This document shows positions 19,530-29,908 of a stretch of DNA of 64,000 nucleotides, one piece after another. Position 1 is the first letter of the stretch; each line of letters opens with the position of its first letter. The stretch lies in assembly GCA_015680685.1 (NCBI GenBank), contig MNCI01036755.1, forward strand, positions 198,538 to 262,537, read 5' to 3'. This DNA is from Gnetum montanum (lineage: Eukaryota; Streptophyta; Gnetopsida; Gnetales; Gnetaceae). A program made the translations under genes and the position numbers. Under the pieces are notes generated by a model. The model saw nothing but the letters and a program-made list of their open reading frames with translations. It was not told the origin of the DNA and made no database searches.

Positions 19530-21397
19530 ATGGCAAATCCTTGGCAAAGAGTTACACCATTAGGATTTCAAAATTACAATGATATTCCTAAGGTAGTTTA
19601 CAAATATTTGCCTAAGCCTTTCATTCTTGGAAAAGCTTATTTAGTTGAAGAATATATTCACATGTTTGAGTTAGCTTTAGCTCATGCAAATATTTAACAT
19701 CAAGATAAGCTTGTAGGTTGTTTGTATCAAATTTAAAGGATATGGCTCAGATTTGGTATTCAAACTTACCAAGCAATAGTATTACAAGTTGGGATGACAT
19801 GAAGAATATTTTATTGGCCCAGTTTGGTAATCAATTAGATCAACAAAAACTATACTATGGGCTGATACAAGCTAAGCAAGGAGTTAAAGAGTCAATTAGA
19901 GATTTTAACATCAAGTTTCAACGAATTTGTGGACTCTTTCAAAGACAATATAGACCATCATAAGAAATGCTTAAAGAAACTTATCTTAAGGCTGTCAACC
20001 CCAACATTTCAATTTGGTTAAGGAGAACTCCAAACTTAACTACACTAAATGACTACTTTAGTGAAGCTATACAGTTAGAAAAATAGTTGAACTTGAATCC
20101 TGAAGAAAATATTGCAATTCAAAAAAGAGAAGAAAGAGTTATGATTCCTATGCAAGATTTTGCTCAATTTAAAGCTTTACCAGGTCCATCTCATGTTAAG
20201 ATAGAGCAAGAACATGAAAGAGTAGGATCTGAAAAAGGACAATTAATGAGAGATATGTCTAACAAAATAGTGAAGCTTGAAAAAGCTTTGGCAAGAGTTA
20301 ATATCAAGGAAGAAAGGAAAAATAGAAAGCATAAACATCAAGACACTAAGTTAGTAGAAGATGAGGATGAAAGTGACCTTATTATGTCCAACTTTCTTGA
20401 TATTGAATCTGATAATGAGTTATCTAGTGTTCATTATGCAAGTAAATCTTCTAGCAATGGATCTAGTGATACTTCTTCTCTATCAAGTTCTGAAGAAGAT
20501 ATGTCTTCAGATGAAGAATGTAATAACAATGAGGAAAATGGATATAGTCTCCGATCAAAAGAAAGATTAACTACTTCTAGACCCCCAAATGTTATTACTA
20601 ATCCATCTACTAAGAGAAAAGCTTTTGAGCCAAATAGAAGAGATAAGAATAAAGGTAAAGACAATCAAGTAGAGCAAAGCACTCCAAATCAGTCTTTTAA
20701 TAAATGGATAAAGAAACCAAGCTTTATTGGTGATGGAGAGTATGATTTGATTGAAGACCTTAAACATGTCAAGGCCAATATTAGCTTTTATCAGTTGCTT
20801 CAAATAGGAGATCAGCAAAGAAAGGCTTTAGAGTTCATTAAAGGTAAAAGGAGAGTTAGAGAATCAGAGTTAAGTTATGTGTCTAATAATGATGAGAAAT
20901 TAAAGACTTCATATGATAAGGAAGCTCCTCCTTTCCTTTTGACAATGAAATTAAAGGATAAATACTTACACAATTGTTTGGTTGATTCTGGAGCTACGTC
21001 TACTATAATGCCATTGTCTATATGTAAGAAACTTGGTTTGATTCCTGAAAAATCAAACAAAAAGATTGTTCAAGTGGATAAAAGTAGAGTGAAGATTGTG
21101 GGTCAATTACCAAATGTTCTATTGGAAATTGCTTCTGAACCCCGCATCAGAAGTAGAGTAACTATTCAAGTGGCAGATATACCAGATTCACATAGTCTCT
21201 TATTGAGTAGAAGTTGGAGCAAGAATTTCTCAGGTTACATATCAACAGATTATTCTCATATGTGGCTACCTTGGAAAGGAGAACCAAATCAAATATACAT
21301 CTATAGTAAGCCTTTGATGATTGACAATATTACTTCAAATGGAAAAAGTAAAATGGCTGAAAAAGGAGGTGTTGAAAACAAAATCTGTACACTTTAA
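19530..21397 (+). pseudogene. E2 gag-protease, nearly intact
   Basis: Starts MANPWQRVTPLGF. One base is missing near 19706 (GATAAGC where E1 has GATCAAGC), and stops fall at 19961 and 20084; from 20087 to 21397 the frame is open for 436 codons. Gag has DMAQIWYSNLPSNSITSWDD; then come a helical KIVKLEKALARVNIKEE stretch, a serine/glutamate-rich linker and a lysine-rich region. The protease active site VDSGATSTIMPL is intact, with Asp at residue 300 of the open part, followed by the SHSLLLSRSW segment. I see no CCHC zinc knuckle. The TAA at 21395 lies where E1 has CAA, and the extra RNase H follows in the same frame, so gag, protease and that domain were once one polyprotein. Confidence 0.88.
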
Positions 21398-21841
21398 GAA
21401 AATTATAGTTCTGAAAAGGAACAATCAAAGAATGAGGATAAATGGGAATTATACTTTGATGGTTCATGTAATTCAAAAGGTGCAAGAGTCAGTATAGTTA
21501 TATTTAGGAATTATTCACCTGAAATTCTCAAAGAAATTCATGTATCTTTCCCTTGTACTAACAACAAGGCTGAGTATGAAGCTTTATGTATTGGTATAAG
21601 AATAGCTCTAGACAAAAAGATCAGAGTAATCACTATAAAAGGAGACTCAAGATTAGTTTGTGAACAAGTAAAGGGTAACTGTGTAGTAAAGGATTCATTC
21701 TTAAGACCTTATAAGCAATTTTTTTGTAAGATGTTAGATCAGTTTCAACATTGCCAAATAGAGCATATAAATAGAGAAGAGAATCTTATAGCAGATGATT
21801 TAGCAAAGGTAGCTTCAACATTGGATATGCAAGTAATATAA
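21398..21841 (+). CDS. E2 extra (archaeal-type-like) RNase H domain
   Basis: Open frame from the gag-protease stop to TAA at 21839. It shows all four acidic positions of RNase H: YFDGSC, NNKAEYEAL, IKGDSRLV and IADDLA, plus the C...GIRIAL helix. The form (FDGS, N-K-A-E-Y-E-A-L, G-D-S) is that of the second RNase H found in Tat-branch elements and related to plant and archaeal RNase HI, not the degenerate gypsy domain, which is present separately at about 23160. Its place before reverse transcriptase is unusual. It lacks its own start codon and was part of the gag-protease frame. It may help remove RNA from the RNA:DNA hybrid. Confidence 0.8.
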   Translation, partial: ENYSSEKEQSKNEDKWELYFDGSCNSKGARVSIVIFRNYSPEILKEIHVSFPCTNNKAEYEALCIGIRIALDKKIRVITIKGDSRLVCEQVKGNCVVKDSFLRPYKQFFCKMLDQFQHCQIEHINREENLIADDLAKVASTLDMQVI

Positions 21842-22023
21842 AGTTACAAAGATGTAATGATTCAAGAAGAACATCAGCCATCAGTACCAGATAATATAAG
21901 ACATTTACAAGTATTTGAAGATGATGATCAAGTACTAAGATTTATAAAAAACAAACAAGAATTTGAGGATCAAGTAATACCCAAAACGTCATCAAAATCC
22001 AAAGTTAATTCATTCCAAAAAGG
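21842..22023 (+). other. E2 linker between extra RNase H and reverse transcriptase
   Basis: The frame of the RNase H reopens after TAA and runs about 60 codons with acidic residues (VFEDDDQVLRFIKNKQEFED), then stops. The reverse transcriptase frame starts around 22024 in another phase, so a frameshift, old or functional, lies near 22020. Confidence 0.5.
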
Positions 22024-22980
22024 ATGATTGACTTGGAACATGAGTTCAAGAAAAATTTACTTATTGGAAAGGATATACAAAGCCTAGATAGTCAAGCTTT
22101 CGAGATAGTGAATTTTGGATTAGACAGGATGCCAAAGATGTTGAATGTTACAAAGGAAAGAGATTGGAGTTTCAAAAAAAATTATTTAACATGTCTAAGA
22201 AATAATTTGGATAATTTTGCTTCGTCTTATGATGATCTTAAAGCTTTTATACAGGATGTGATGACACATAGAATTCCTTTAATAGAAGGTTGCAAAATAG
22301 TCAAGCAAAAACAAAGGAAATTGAATCCATAATTTGAACCATCTATGGAAGCTGAAATCAAGAAGTTGTTGCAAGCATGAATCATATATCCAATATGATA
22401 TTCAACATGGCTTGCTAACCTTGTTCCAATGAGAAAGAAAAATGGTGATATAAGGCTTTGTGTAGACTTTAGAAATCTGAATGATGCCTCAAAAAAGGAT
22501 AAGTATCCACTTTCAAGAATTGTTAAGATGCTGATTAAAGTCTCAGGTTGTCAAGTATATTCCTTCTTAGATGGTTTCTCAGGTTATAATCAAATTGTGG
22601 TAGATAAGAATGATAGATACAAAATAGCATTTATCACAAAATGGGGAACTTTCACTTAACAAATAATACTATTTGGATTGTCAAATGTTGGAGCTACTTT
22701 CCAAAGAGCAATGGATTTAGCATTTAAGGATTTATTAGGTAAATTCATGGTGGTTTATTTGGATGATATTACAATATTCTTAAAGAAAAAAGAAGATCAC
22801 ATTAATGATCTACAACAAGTTTTCGAAAGATGTCGTGAGTTTGGTATTTCATTAAATCCTAAGAAGTATATCTTCGGGGTTAAATCTAGAAGCTTATTAG
22901 GCCATGTGATATGTCAAGAAGGAATTGCTATAAACAATTCCTGAATCGAAGCAGTACATAATATTGAGCATCCCACAAGT
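22024..22980 (+). pseudogene. E2 reverse transcriptase
   Basis: The N-terminal part (ATG at 22024) leads to RKKNGDIRLCVDFRNLNDAS, then FLDGFSGYNQI, the FGLSNVGATFQRAMD helix and the catalytic MVVYLDDITIF (Y-L-D-D, near 22750). Stops at about 22330, 22378, 22395, 22657 and 22942; no frameshift. The last is TGA where CGA would fit. The active-site residues are intact. It would copy the element RNA into DNA in cytoplasmic particles. Phase is kept with RNase H and integrase downstream. Confidence 0.88.
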
Positions 22981-22989
22981 AAGAAATAT

Positions 22990-23690
22990 CTTAGATCTTT
23001 CTTTGGGAAGATAAACTTTGTGAAAAAGTTCATCCCTGGGTTTACTGAAATTACCAAACCTTTGATGCATATGCTAAAAAAGGATGTCCAAGTAGAGAAA
23101 ACACCAGAATCAAAGAAAGCTTTATCAAAAATTAAAAATGCTATACAAGAGGCTCCATATTTGGTAAAACCTAGGCTAAAAGAAGATTTTTGGTTATATT
23201 CTTTTATTTCAAATGATTCCATCACTGCCATTTTAACACAAAAAGATGATGAAGGTCAAGATGAACCAATTGGACATTTTGGATATCAATTGAAAGGTTC
23301 AGAATTAAATTATTCAGAATTAGAGAAACAAGCATTTGTAGTCATCAAAGCACTTCAACATTTTAAATATTATTTGGAAAGTTCATTAGTCCACATTATG
23401 CTAATTGAACCTACAGTCAAGCGATTCCTAGCCCAAAATGAGATTTGATTAAAAAAAGGAAAATGGCTTATAAAGTTGCAAAGTTTCAGATTTTCATTAG
23501 AAACATAAAAAACAATTAAGGGAATGGGATTAGCCAAGTTAATGACTAGAGAAAGTGAAGTATGCACACTTGACACCGATGAAGAGAATTGGTATGACAA
23601 AATTATCAAATTTCTTAATACAAGGAAAATCCCAAATAATTTAACTACAAGTCAAAAGAGTGCTTTCTTCAAAAGAGCATGAAGATTCTT
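22990..23690 (+). pseudogene. E2 RNase H (gypsy type) and connection
   Basis: After the thumb-like KYLRSFFGKINFVKKFIPGF (typical for reverse transcriptase-RNase H joints), the region FWLYSFISNDSITAILTQKD and LNYSELEKQAFVVIKALQHF corresponds to the RNase H of gypsy elements. The first catalytic Asp (normally DAS) reads S-N-D, so activity is doubtful, in keeping with a second RNase H having taken over. Stops near 23446, 23506 and 23682 interrupt the tether to integrase. Confidence 0.75.
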
Positions 23691-24837
23691 TGTTAAAGAT
23701 GGAATATTATATAGAAAGGATTTTTGAGGGGTTTTATTGGAATGTGTTCATAATGATCAAATTAGTTTCATTTTGGAACAATTTCATGATCATTTGAATT
23801 TATTTTATGAATCCTCTAAGTCAACTATGCAACATATACTTTGATATGGATATTACTGGCCTTCCATGTATCATGACATTAGTTCAAAGATTCAAAAATG
23901 CTATAAATGTTAAATTCATGGGCCCAAGATTAAAAAGGCTTGAGCCCCTTTGAAGCCAGTAGTTGCAGATAGACCATTTCAGAAATGGGGTTTGGATTTT
24001 ATTGGTACAATTACTCCTTCAAAAGCTGGACACAAGTTTATCCTCATGGCTACTGATTATTTCACTAAATGGTTTGAAGCAAAGGCTCTAAGAGGAAGTT
24101 TAGCATCAGATGTGATTAAGTTCCTAGAAGACCACATTCTAAGTAGATTTGGTCTACCCAAAGTGTTAGTGTCAGACAATGCACCCGCCTTCAAATCCGA
24201 AGAGTTTATCATATGGGTATCAAAAAAATCTATTTTCTTATTTTCCTCATCAAACTACTATCCTCAAGGACATGTCCTAGTAGAATCCACCAATAAAAAG
24301 CTTATCACTTATATTAAGAAATCGATGGATGGGAATCCAGGAAATTGGATCAATTATCTACAATCCACATTATGGTTAGATCAAATTAGATTCAAGAGAG
24401 CTATTGGAACATCACCATATAACTTAGTCTATGGTTTACCAGCAAGAATTACAAATAAGATTGTAAGCTCAGCTTCTGAATTCGTACAAAGATATAGTGA
24501 AAAAACTGATAAAGATAGAAGTTTCATGACTTTTCTTATTAAAAGAAAAGCTAAAGTAGATAAAGCAAGAGATAATTTGTTATAGAATACCTCTCAAGTT
24601 AAAATATGGTTTGATAGAAAAGCTTTGAAAAGAATTTTCAAGATATGGGACCTTGTCCTATTATGGAATATGAAGAAACCGAATACGTTTACCTCGACAT
24701 GGATTGGTTCCTTTCAAATTACAAAGCAACTGTCAGAGGATACTTACAAATTATCAACTTTGGATGGCATGGAATTGCAATTTCCATATAATGTTTTGCA
24801 TATAAAACATTATTTGGGACAATTACATATAACTTGA
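23690..24837 (+). pseudogene. E2 integrase
   Basis: The zinc-binding part is seen around 23790-23915 (QFHDHLN...KCYKC). The catalytic core has WGLDFIGTI (first Asp), VLVSDNAPAFKSEEF (second Asp) and VLVESTNKKLITYIKKSM (Glu), all present. Then come the TSPYNLVYGLPAR segment and a C-terminal WDLVLLWN...GSFQI part, ending in TGA at 24835. Stops at about 23724, 23842, 23911, 23941 and 24583; phase is the same as the reverse transcriptase. No chromodomain is visible, as expected for the Tat/Athila side. Confidence 0.88.
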
Positions 24838-25852
24838 AGATGTCCTTACACAAAGTAATATATGTATATACTATTAGGTATAATATTACTAGGAATATAG
24901 TATTAATTATTATGTTTAAGTATGCTATTGATATATAATTAGATAAGTAGATAGTATATTATAATAGTAAATATATTTAGAAAATAGTTTTCCTTCAAGT
25001 GAGGCAAGTGGAAGCCTACAAGTGAAACAAGTATAATTCTATAAGTCTGACAAGTGGAGAAGGTGACTCATCCACCACTTAGTGAGGATTGTGNAAGTTT
25101 GGGAGAGCAATGAGAAAGCCTTTTATTTCATATGTGATGGGATGTTGTCCTGAACATGTTTTGAAGGCTTACCTAAAAGCTAGGTCATGTGGAGCTCTGA
25201 AAGAGTGTCATTTCATGGCTTGGTTGTCCGATGAGTTTTCTTTCCTCACAAGAGGTTTGGAGATAAAGTCCAATGTTTGGGGGCAATACCAAGATTGCAC
25301 CAAAGAAGGGGAAAATGTGAAGAGCAACCAACCAATGAAGAGTCATCATGGGCATGGGAAGAAGCATTTGTCTCCTAAGAGGAAAATGAAGGACCCAATG
25401 AGGAAGAACAGAAGAGCTTATCTAAAAAAGAAAATGAGAAAACTAATGAAGAAAAAGTTCTAGTAGATCAAGNAAAAAAGAAAATGAGAAAACTAATGAA
25501 GAAAAAGTTCTAGTAGATCGAGTTGAGAGCTCCACCAAGCCAGAAAACAACAGAATAGATTTCATCACGTCTGAAATTTCATATGAGATAGTTAGAGAGA
25601 TGAGGATTCCTATTAGGGTAACCCTCACAATTCCATTTCCATCCCAAGAATAGTTTATGAAGGACTTGATAATGTACATTTTATTATTTTTTCTTAGGAA
25701 TGAGGCTTTTATATCATCAAACCTTATGTTTAATGGAAATTTTCCTCCAAAAAGATTTCTGTTCAGCTATAAAAATTCAATGAAAGTTTTAGTATGTTTA
25801 AGTTTTGAAATGAGGCTGCATAAGTTTCTTTAAGCTTTTAAGGGGGTAGAAA
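24838..25852 (+). other. E2 3' untranslated region and polypurine tract
   Basis: AT-rich sequence without coding features to about 25080, then an N at 25094. A weak lysine/glutamate-rich frame runs from about 25300 to 25640; it resembles the tail left in E1. A 49-base stretch is repeated on both sides of the N at 25473 (25424-25472 and 25474-25522), probably an assembly fault. The purine run AAGGGGGTAGAAA (25840-25852) directly precedes the 3' LTR. Confidence 0.7.
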
Positions 25853-26239
25853 TGTTGGCACATTTGGCCATTTCATGGAATAGTTGGACTATCATATTCA
25901 AAATTGGAATAACGAATGTTTGAGAATTTAAAAGTAAACATATAGCTTAAAATTTATGGGATGATGAGTGTGTTAGTATAACCTTGTTACAGTCGGCGGA
26001 GATTCTAGATTTCTGTAACAAAGAGAATATGGATGTTCTGGATTACTGAAAAAAGAAATTTTGCACGTTCAAAATTTAACAAGAGAAAACTAGAACAAGA
26101 TGTTTACCTGTTGCTATGGTATCCCACAGTGATCTATCCTGACTTTCCTGAGATCAATTAACATATCCATGTTGCACAGCAAAGGGCATGTTTGCCTAGC
26201 CATGGATTCAAGTAAGTGGGGAGGAGCGTCATAGTCCAA

Positions 26240-26833
26240 AAAATAATAATTTTTGATTATTGTAGAATTTGGACATGTGAGGTAAGGATTCAAGAATTTG
26301 ATTCTTGAAACAGGGATCATTTAAGATTTCCGAAGATAAATGTTCTGATATTTTATTTCGGTATTTATACTCCTATGAAGTTTTGGATTTTTTTGGTCCA
26401 TTGGAATGATTTGGGCATCCAGAATCTATTGGTGTTGGGGCTACGGCTGAGCTCTGAAGAACATCACTTGCATTGTCTCCTAAATTTTCTAAATATGGAT
26501 GCCCAATTGCCTCAGAATTTACTAATGCTTTAGGTATCAATGGTGCTCCAGAAGATACTAATATTTTTCCTAGAATATAGTGAAAAAGTTTGCATTATCT
26601 TGCTATAGTGTCCTTTCCATGGAAACAAAAGCATCATCAACAAAGGCACTGACAAACAATGTCGGGGTGAACTGTTTATCTAGAGATATTTCCAGGCATT
26701 CAAACTCTTGAGGGATGGCAGGAAGATTCTCAATCAATTTTATCAAACTTGGTCTTTCTATAGCTACATTAAAGGATACGATTGATTTTTCATGAAAATA
26801 AAAATCATCAGAACTCTGGCATTCACAACACAC
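26240..26833 (-). pseudogene. unidentified captured coding-like region, E2 3' LTR copy
   Basis: Reading leftward: an open stretch from 26833 to 26603 (FHEKSIVSFNVAIERPSLIK, then the LPAIPQEFECLEIS segment), a break with an acceptor-like TATATTCTAG near 26570, then a second stretch with GAPLIPKALVNSEAIGHPYL, GDNASDVLQSSAVAPTPIDS, one stop, and EILNDPCFKNQILESLPHMS down to about 26240. The two stretches could be exons of one gene with an intron kept, which would mean capture from DNA. I do not recognise the protein. Confidence 0.45.
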
Positions 26834-27436
26834 TCACCAAGATGAAGCAAATTGTGGAGGCTTACCTAGGCACCACCGTCTGACACGCCGTCATCATGGT
26901 GCCCACATACTTCAACGACTAGTAGTGTCAAGCCACCAAAGATGTCAGTGCCATCACTGGCCTCAATGTCATGTACATCGTCAATGAACCAATGGTGGCA
27001 GCAATCACGTACAAGCTGGACAAGGAGAACTCGGGCCAGTCCAAGGAAGAGCGCAATGTGCTCATCTTCAACCTCGACAGTGGCACGTGTGACGTCTCCA
27101 TTCTGAGCATTGAGGAGGGCATCTTCAAGGCCTCCATTGGCAACATCATTCTCATAGGCAGTTCTACGCAGATCCCAAATTTCTAGCAACTACTTCAAGA
27201 TTTTTTTTAATGGCAAGGAGCTCTACAAGAGCATCAACTTCGATGAGGCCGTTGCCTACGGTGCAACCGTATAGGCTACCATTCTCTCCAGTGCATCCAG
27301 CGGCAAGGTCAAGGACCTACTCCTCCTCAACATGACTCCGCTATCCCTGAGGATCAAGACAACGGGCATCAAAAACAACATCACCATCACCAACGACAAA
27401 GTGCGGCTGATAAAGGATGAGATCGAGCGCATGGTT
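26821..27436 (+). pseudogene. internally deleted HSP70 fragment in the E2 3' LTR
   Basis: Same structure and same two internal joins as 16709-17325: [50 protein letters not shown] (mutated phosphate-loop segment DLGGGTFDVS), [10 protein letters not shown], then the STQIPNF segment, then a frameshift after about 27200 with the KELYKSIN and TPLSL parts readable in other frames, to ERMV at 27436. The identical joins in both LTRs show that the capture and deletions predate this insertion. Confidence 0.88.
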
Positions 27437-28107
27437 TGAGGCAAAGGTAGGACAAGGCAAAGTGAGACAACACAACAGCAAAGGTTACAACAGCCACAGT
27501 TTTTTATAGAACACACGGCAACATTACCGAACGTGGTGGTAGAGCCTTCTTTCACGGTGGTAGTTGATATACAGTTTTGGCAAGGCGGGATAATTTGAAA
27601 TTATTTGTCGGTAGTTTCAGGCCTAGTGCCTTCACATTCGACCTTCACATTCGGAGACGTTCTAACAGCACCAAGAAGCCAGCAGTAAATTTTACACATT
27701 TAAAATACAAATTTGCAAGGATTGGCCTTATTGACTCTAAGGACCGTATAGCTGACTCAACCAACGTTACATTAAGGTGTATACAAAATTACCTTTTTAC
27801 TACCACCCGTTTATAAAATTACTAGGGCTTCAATAATATTTAACATTTAAAACTTAAAAATTCTAAACAAATAAAAATAAAAATAACAGTTATATGGAGC
27901 TCTTGGATTTATTTTAAAAAATTATTATTATTGCTTATAAAAGCAGTATTGATAAAGACACATGCCAATATTAGCATGATTTTCTCCTAACTTTCCTAAC
28001 TTGTTGGGCAAGTAATGTCTCCTAACTTGTTGGGCAAGCTATAACTTCCTTACTTGGGAGAGAAGTTAGCTAAGATATTTTGAAATATGTAACTACCTTT
28101 TGAACCC

Positions 28108-28115
28108 TATAAAAA
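28108..28115 (+). promoter_or_regulatory. TATA box of the E2 3' LTR
   Basis: TATAAAAA in the context GAACCCTATAAAAAGGCTTC, as at 18008. Confidence 0.8.
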
Positions 28116-29288
28116 GGCTTCAGGGGTAAGAGGACTTACATCACACACTTGGGGTCACACATAGTGAAAGATTGCTTGTAAGATGGCTTGCTAAAGAAAA
28201 GATTTCAACCTCTTTGTCATAGTCCTGTGAGTTATGCTTATTGTTTTTTATTTTGTTTAAATTGTTTAGCTAGTGGTTTAGATAGTATCATGCTTGGCAA
28301 GTAATTTTGGGATTTTTAGATTGCTCTTATTGTTCTTGTTGCATGATAGAAATTTCTATTAAAATTTTTCCATTGAAGCGCTTGTGTTTGAAAGCCTTAA
28401 GAGCATTTTAGTAGCGAATTTGATTATTGTGCAACGTATAAGAACTGCTATTGGGATTGTTGTAAGAGAGCCTTTGCTTGTAGTCAAGCCGTTGAACGAT
28501 TCAATAGTCAAGAGGGTTCAAAAAATCTTTGGTATTTTGATGGGATCAGAATAGCTTCTTTTATCTTTAAAGTGAATCTCTGTGGTATTTCAATCAGAAA
28601 TTGTCAAGTCTTTTGAAGGTTTTGGTAAATGCAATTGTTGACGTCCATTATCTAGCCAAAATGAAGTCTCGTATGTGATAGTTTTACACAACAATTTTTG
28701 GTAGCATAGTAGGATTGTCTTGAAGAAATTGCTTATTTGAGCCTTGGAAGTTTTGAACAATTCGTAGTTATTGAATTTGGGATAGCTTTATTGAGAAGTG
28801 TTTACTCGTATCATTTTACCTTGTTTAAACATTTGAGGTCTTAACACAAATCTACTTTCTTTTCTGTCTATTTCCATTGAATCTTACTCTTTTTCTAGTT
28901 TTCTTGTGGAACTATCTCTTTCTCTAGGGAAAATTAGAAGTAGATTCGCAGAGTTGTGCTCAAATTTTTTTGCAAAACTTTATTTGTTACAAGTAGGTAT
29001 TATAAGGACCATGTAGACTAGGCAATTGAACAAAATAGGAACTCTCAAGAACTCATAGTACTTGGCAAAGTTGGTTGAATCTCTTTAAGATAAGTTATTT
29101 GTAGTTTACACACAATGCACTCGTTTCATTTTTCACAACTGCACGCTGCAACAGCACACACACATACTCACATTTACTACCGAGTCTATTTGGAGGTATC
29201 TAGGCCTTGGTGTTTCCAGAGACCAGTAAGCACCTAAATCCTATTCGAGGACACTCATTGGCAGTCGCATCCCAAACGGTCGCCAAAA

Positions 29289-29908
29289 CCAAGATGATGT
29301 TGGAGGAGATGGAAGCCTCTACAAGACAATAAAAATGACTAGTTAGCTTAGGCATTAATGGATCATGCAAAGCCAAAACATAATAATAACAAAAAATTAA
29401 AGCCACTAAAACACTTAAAACCTAAATAGCCTAAAATGATATAGCCATGAAAGCATTAGTATAACATAAAAGAATAAAAATTCCTTCCTTCTTCTTTCTC
29501 AATGAGGATTATGTGGAGGTCCTAGTGGCAGTTCCCTCTTTTGTAATGCATTTAGGGACTAGTCATCAATTATGCATTGTCTTAGTGGCTACACACCTCT
29601 TGAAGGCTAGAGCAAAGACATTAGTGTATTTATCAAAATTTTNCATTATGAACTTGATGATCATATTGGAAGATTGAGACAATAGGGTCTCCACAATGGC
29701 ACCAACTGTATAAGCAGATAAGTGTGACCACATCATCACACTAAAGTTTTGTAACAAGTAGGAAAGGAACTCCATTTTCCTTGGCTAGAACCATAGAGAG
29801 CCCCACTCTAGAACCATGTTATTAGGAGGAGTGTTGGGTTTGGGTAGGTTGATACAATAGATTATCCCTACCAACTCAACGACCACTAGGATGGGCTTAA
29901 GGAAGGCC
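29289..29908 (-). pseudogene. upstream exon(s) of the E5 gene
   Basis: Minus-strand coding-like sequence begins after an acceptor-like CCCCTACAG at 29909 and includes the stretches LVGIIYCINLPKPNTPPN and SMIIKF-like segments between 29880 and 29566, with one internal stop and an N at 29643. Its donor near 29490 is not clear. An intron of about 170 bases then ends in TTGTCTTGTAG, and the first 25 bases of exon 2 follow (29318-29294), running into the CCAAG duplicate at the E2 border. Any first exon must lie further right and I cannot find it. Confidence 0.45.

Larger units (their letters stand above)
6344..29288 (+). mobile_element. E2: full-length gag-pro-pol Ty3/gypsy element
   Basis: Starts TGTTGGC and ends CCAAAA, with CCAAG duplications. 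The 5' LTR is 6344-7081 plus 16516-19188 because E1 sits inside it; the 3' LTR is 25853-29288, so each is about 3.4 kb. Without E1 the element is about 13.5 kb. Internal order: small ORF1, gag, protease, extra RNase H, reverse transcriptase, RNase H, integrase, then an untranslated part and a polypurine tract. The domains place it near the Tat/Ogre side of plant gypsy elements, though the place of the extra RNase H is odd. Thirteen or so stops and one gag frameshift make this copy inactive. Confidence 0.9.
25853..29288 (+). repeat. 3' LTR of E2
   Basis: About 3.44 kb, uninterrupted, starting TGTTGGC and ending CCAAAA. It contains the minus-strand coding-like fragment (26240-26833), the HSP70 fragment (26821-27436), an AT-rich stretch (27800-27960) and the TATA box at 28108-28115. 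It lacks one TTGTTGGGCAAGTAATC copy present in the 5' LTR near 17880. Confidence 0.92.

Noticed and set aside
22024-24837. Programmed stop-codon readthrough in E2 pol
   Set aside because: Stops are many and scattered and fit random C-to-T decay; only the stop before gag is shared between elements.
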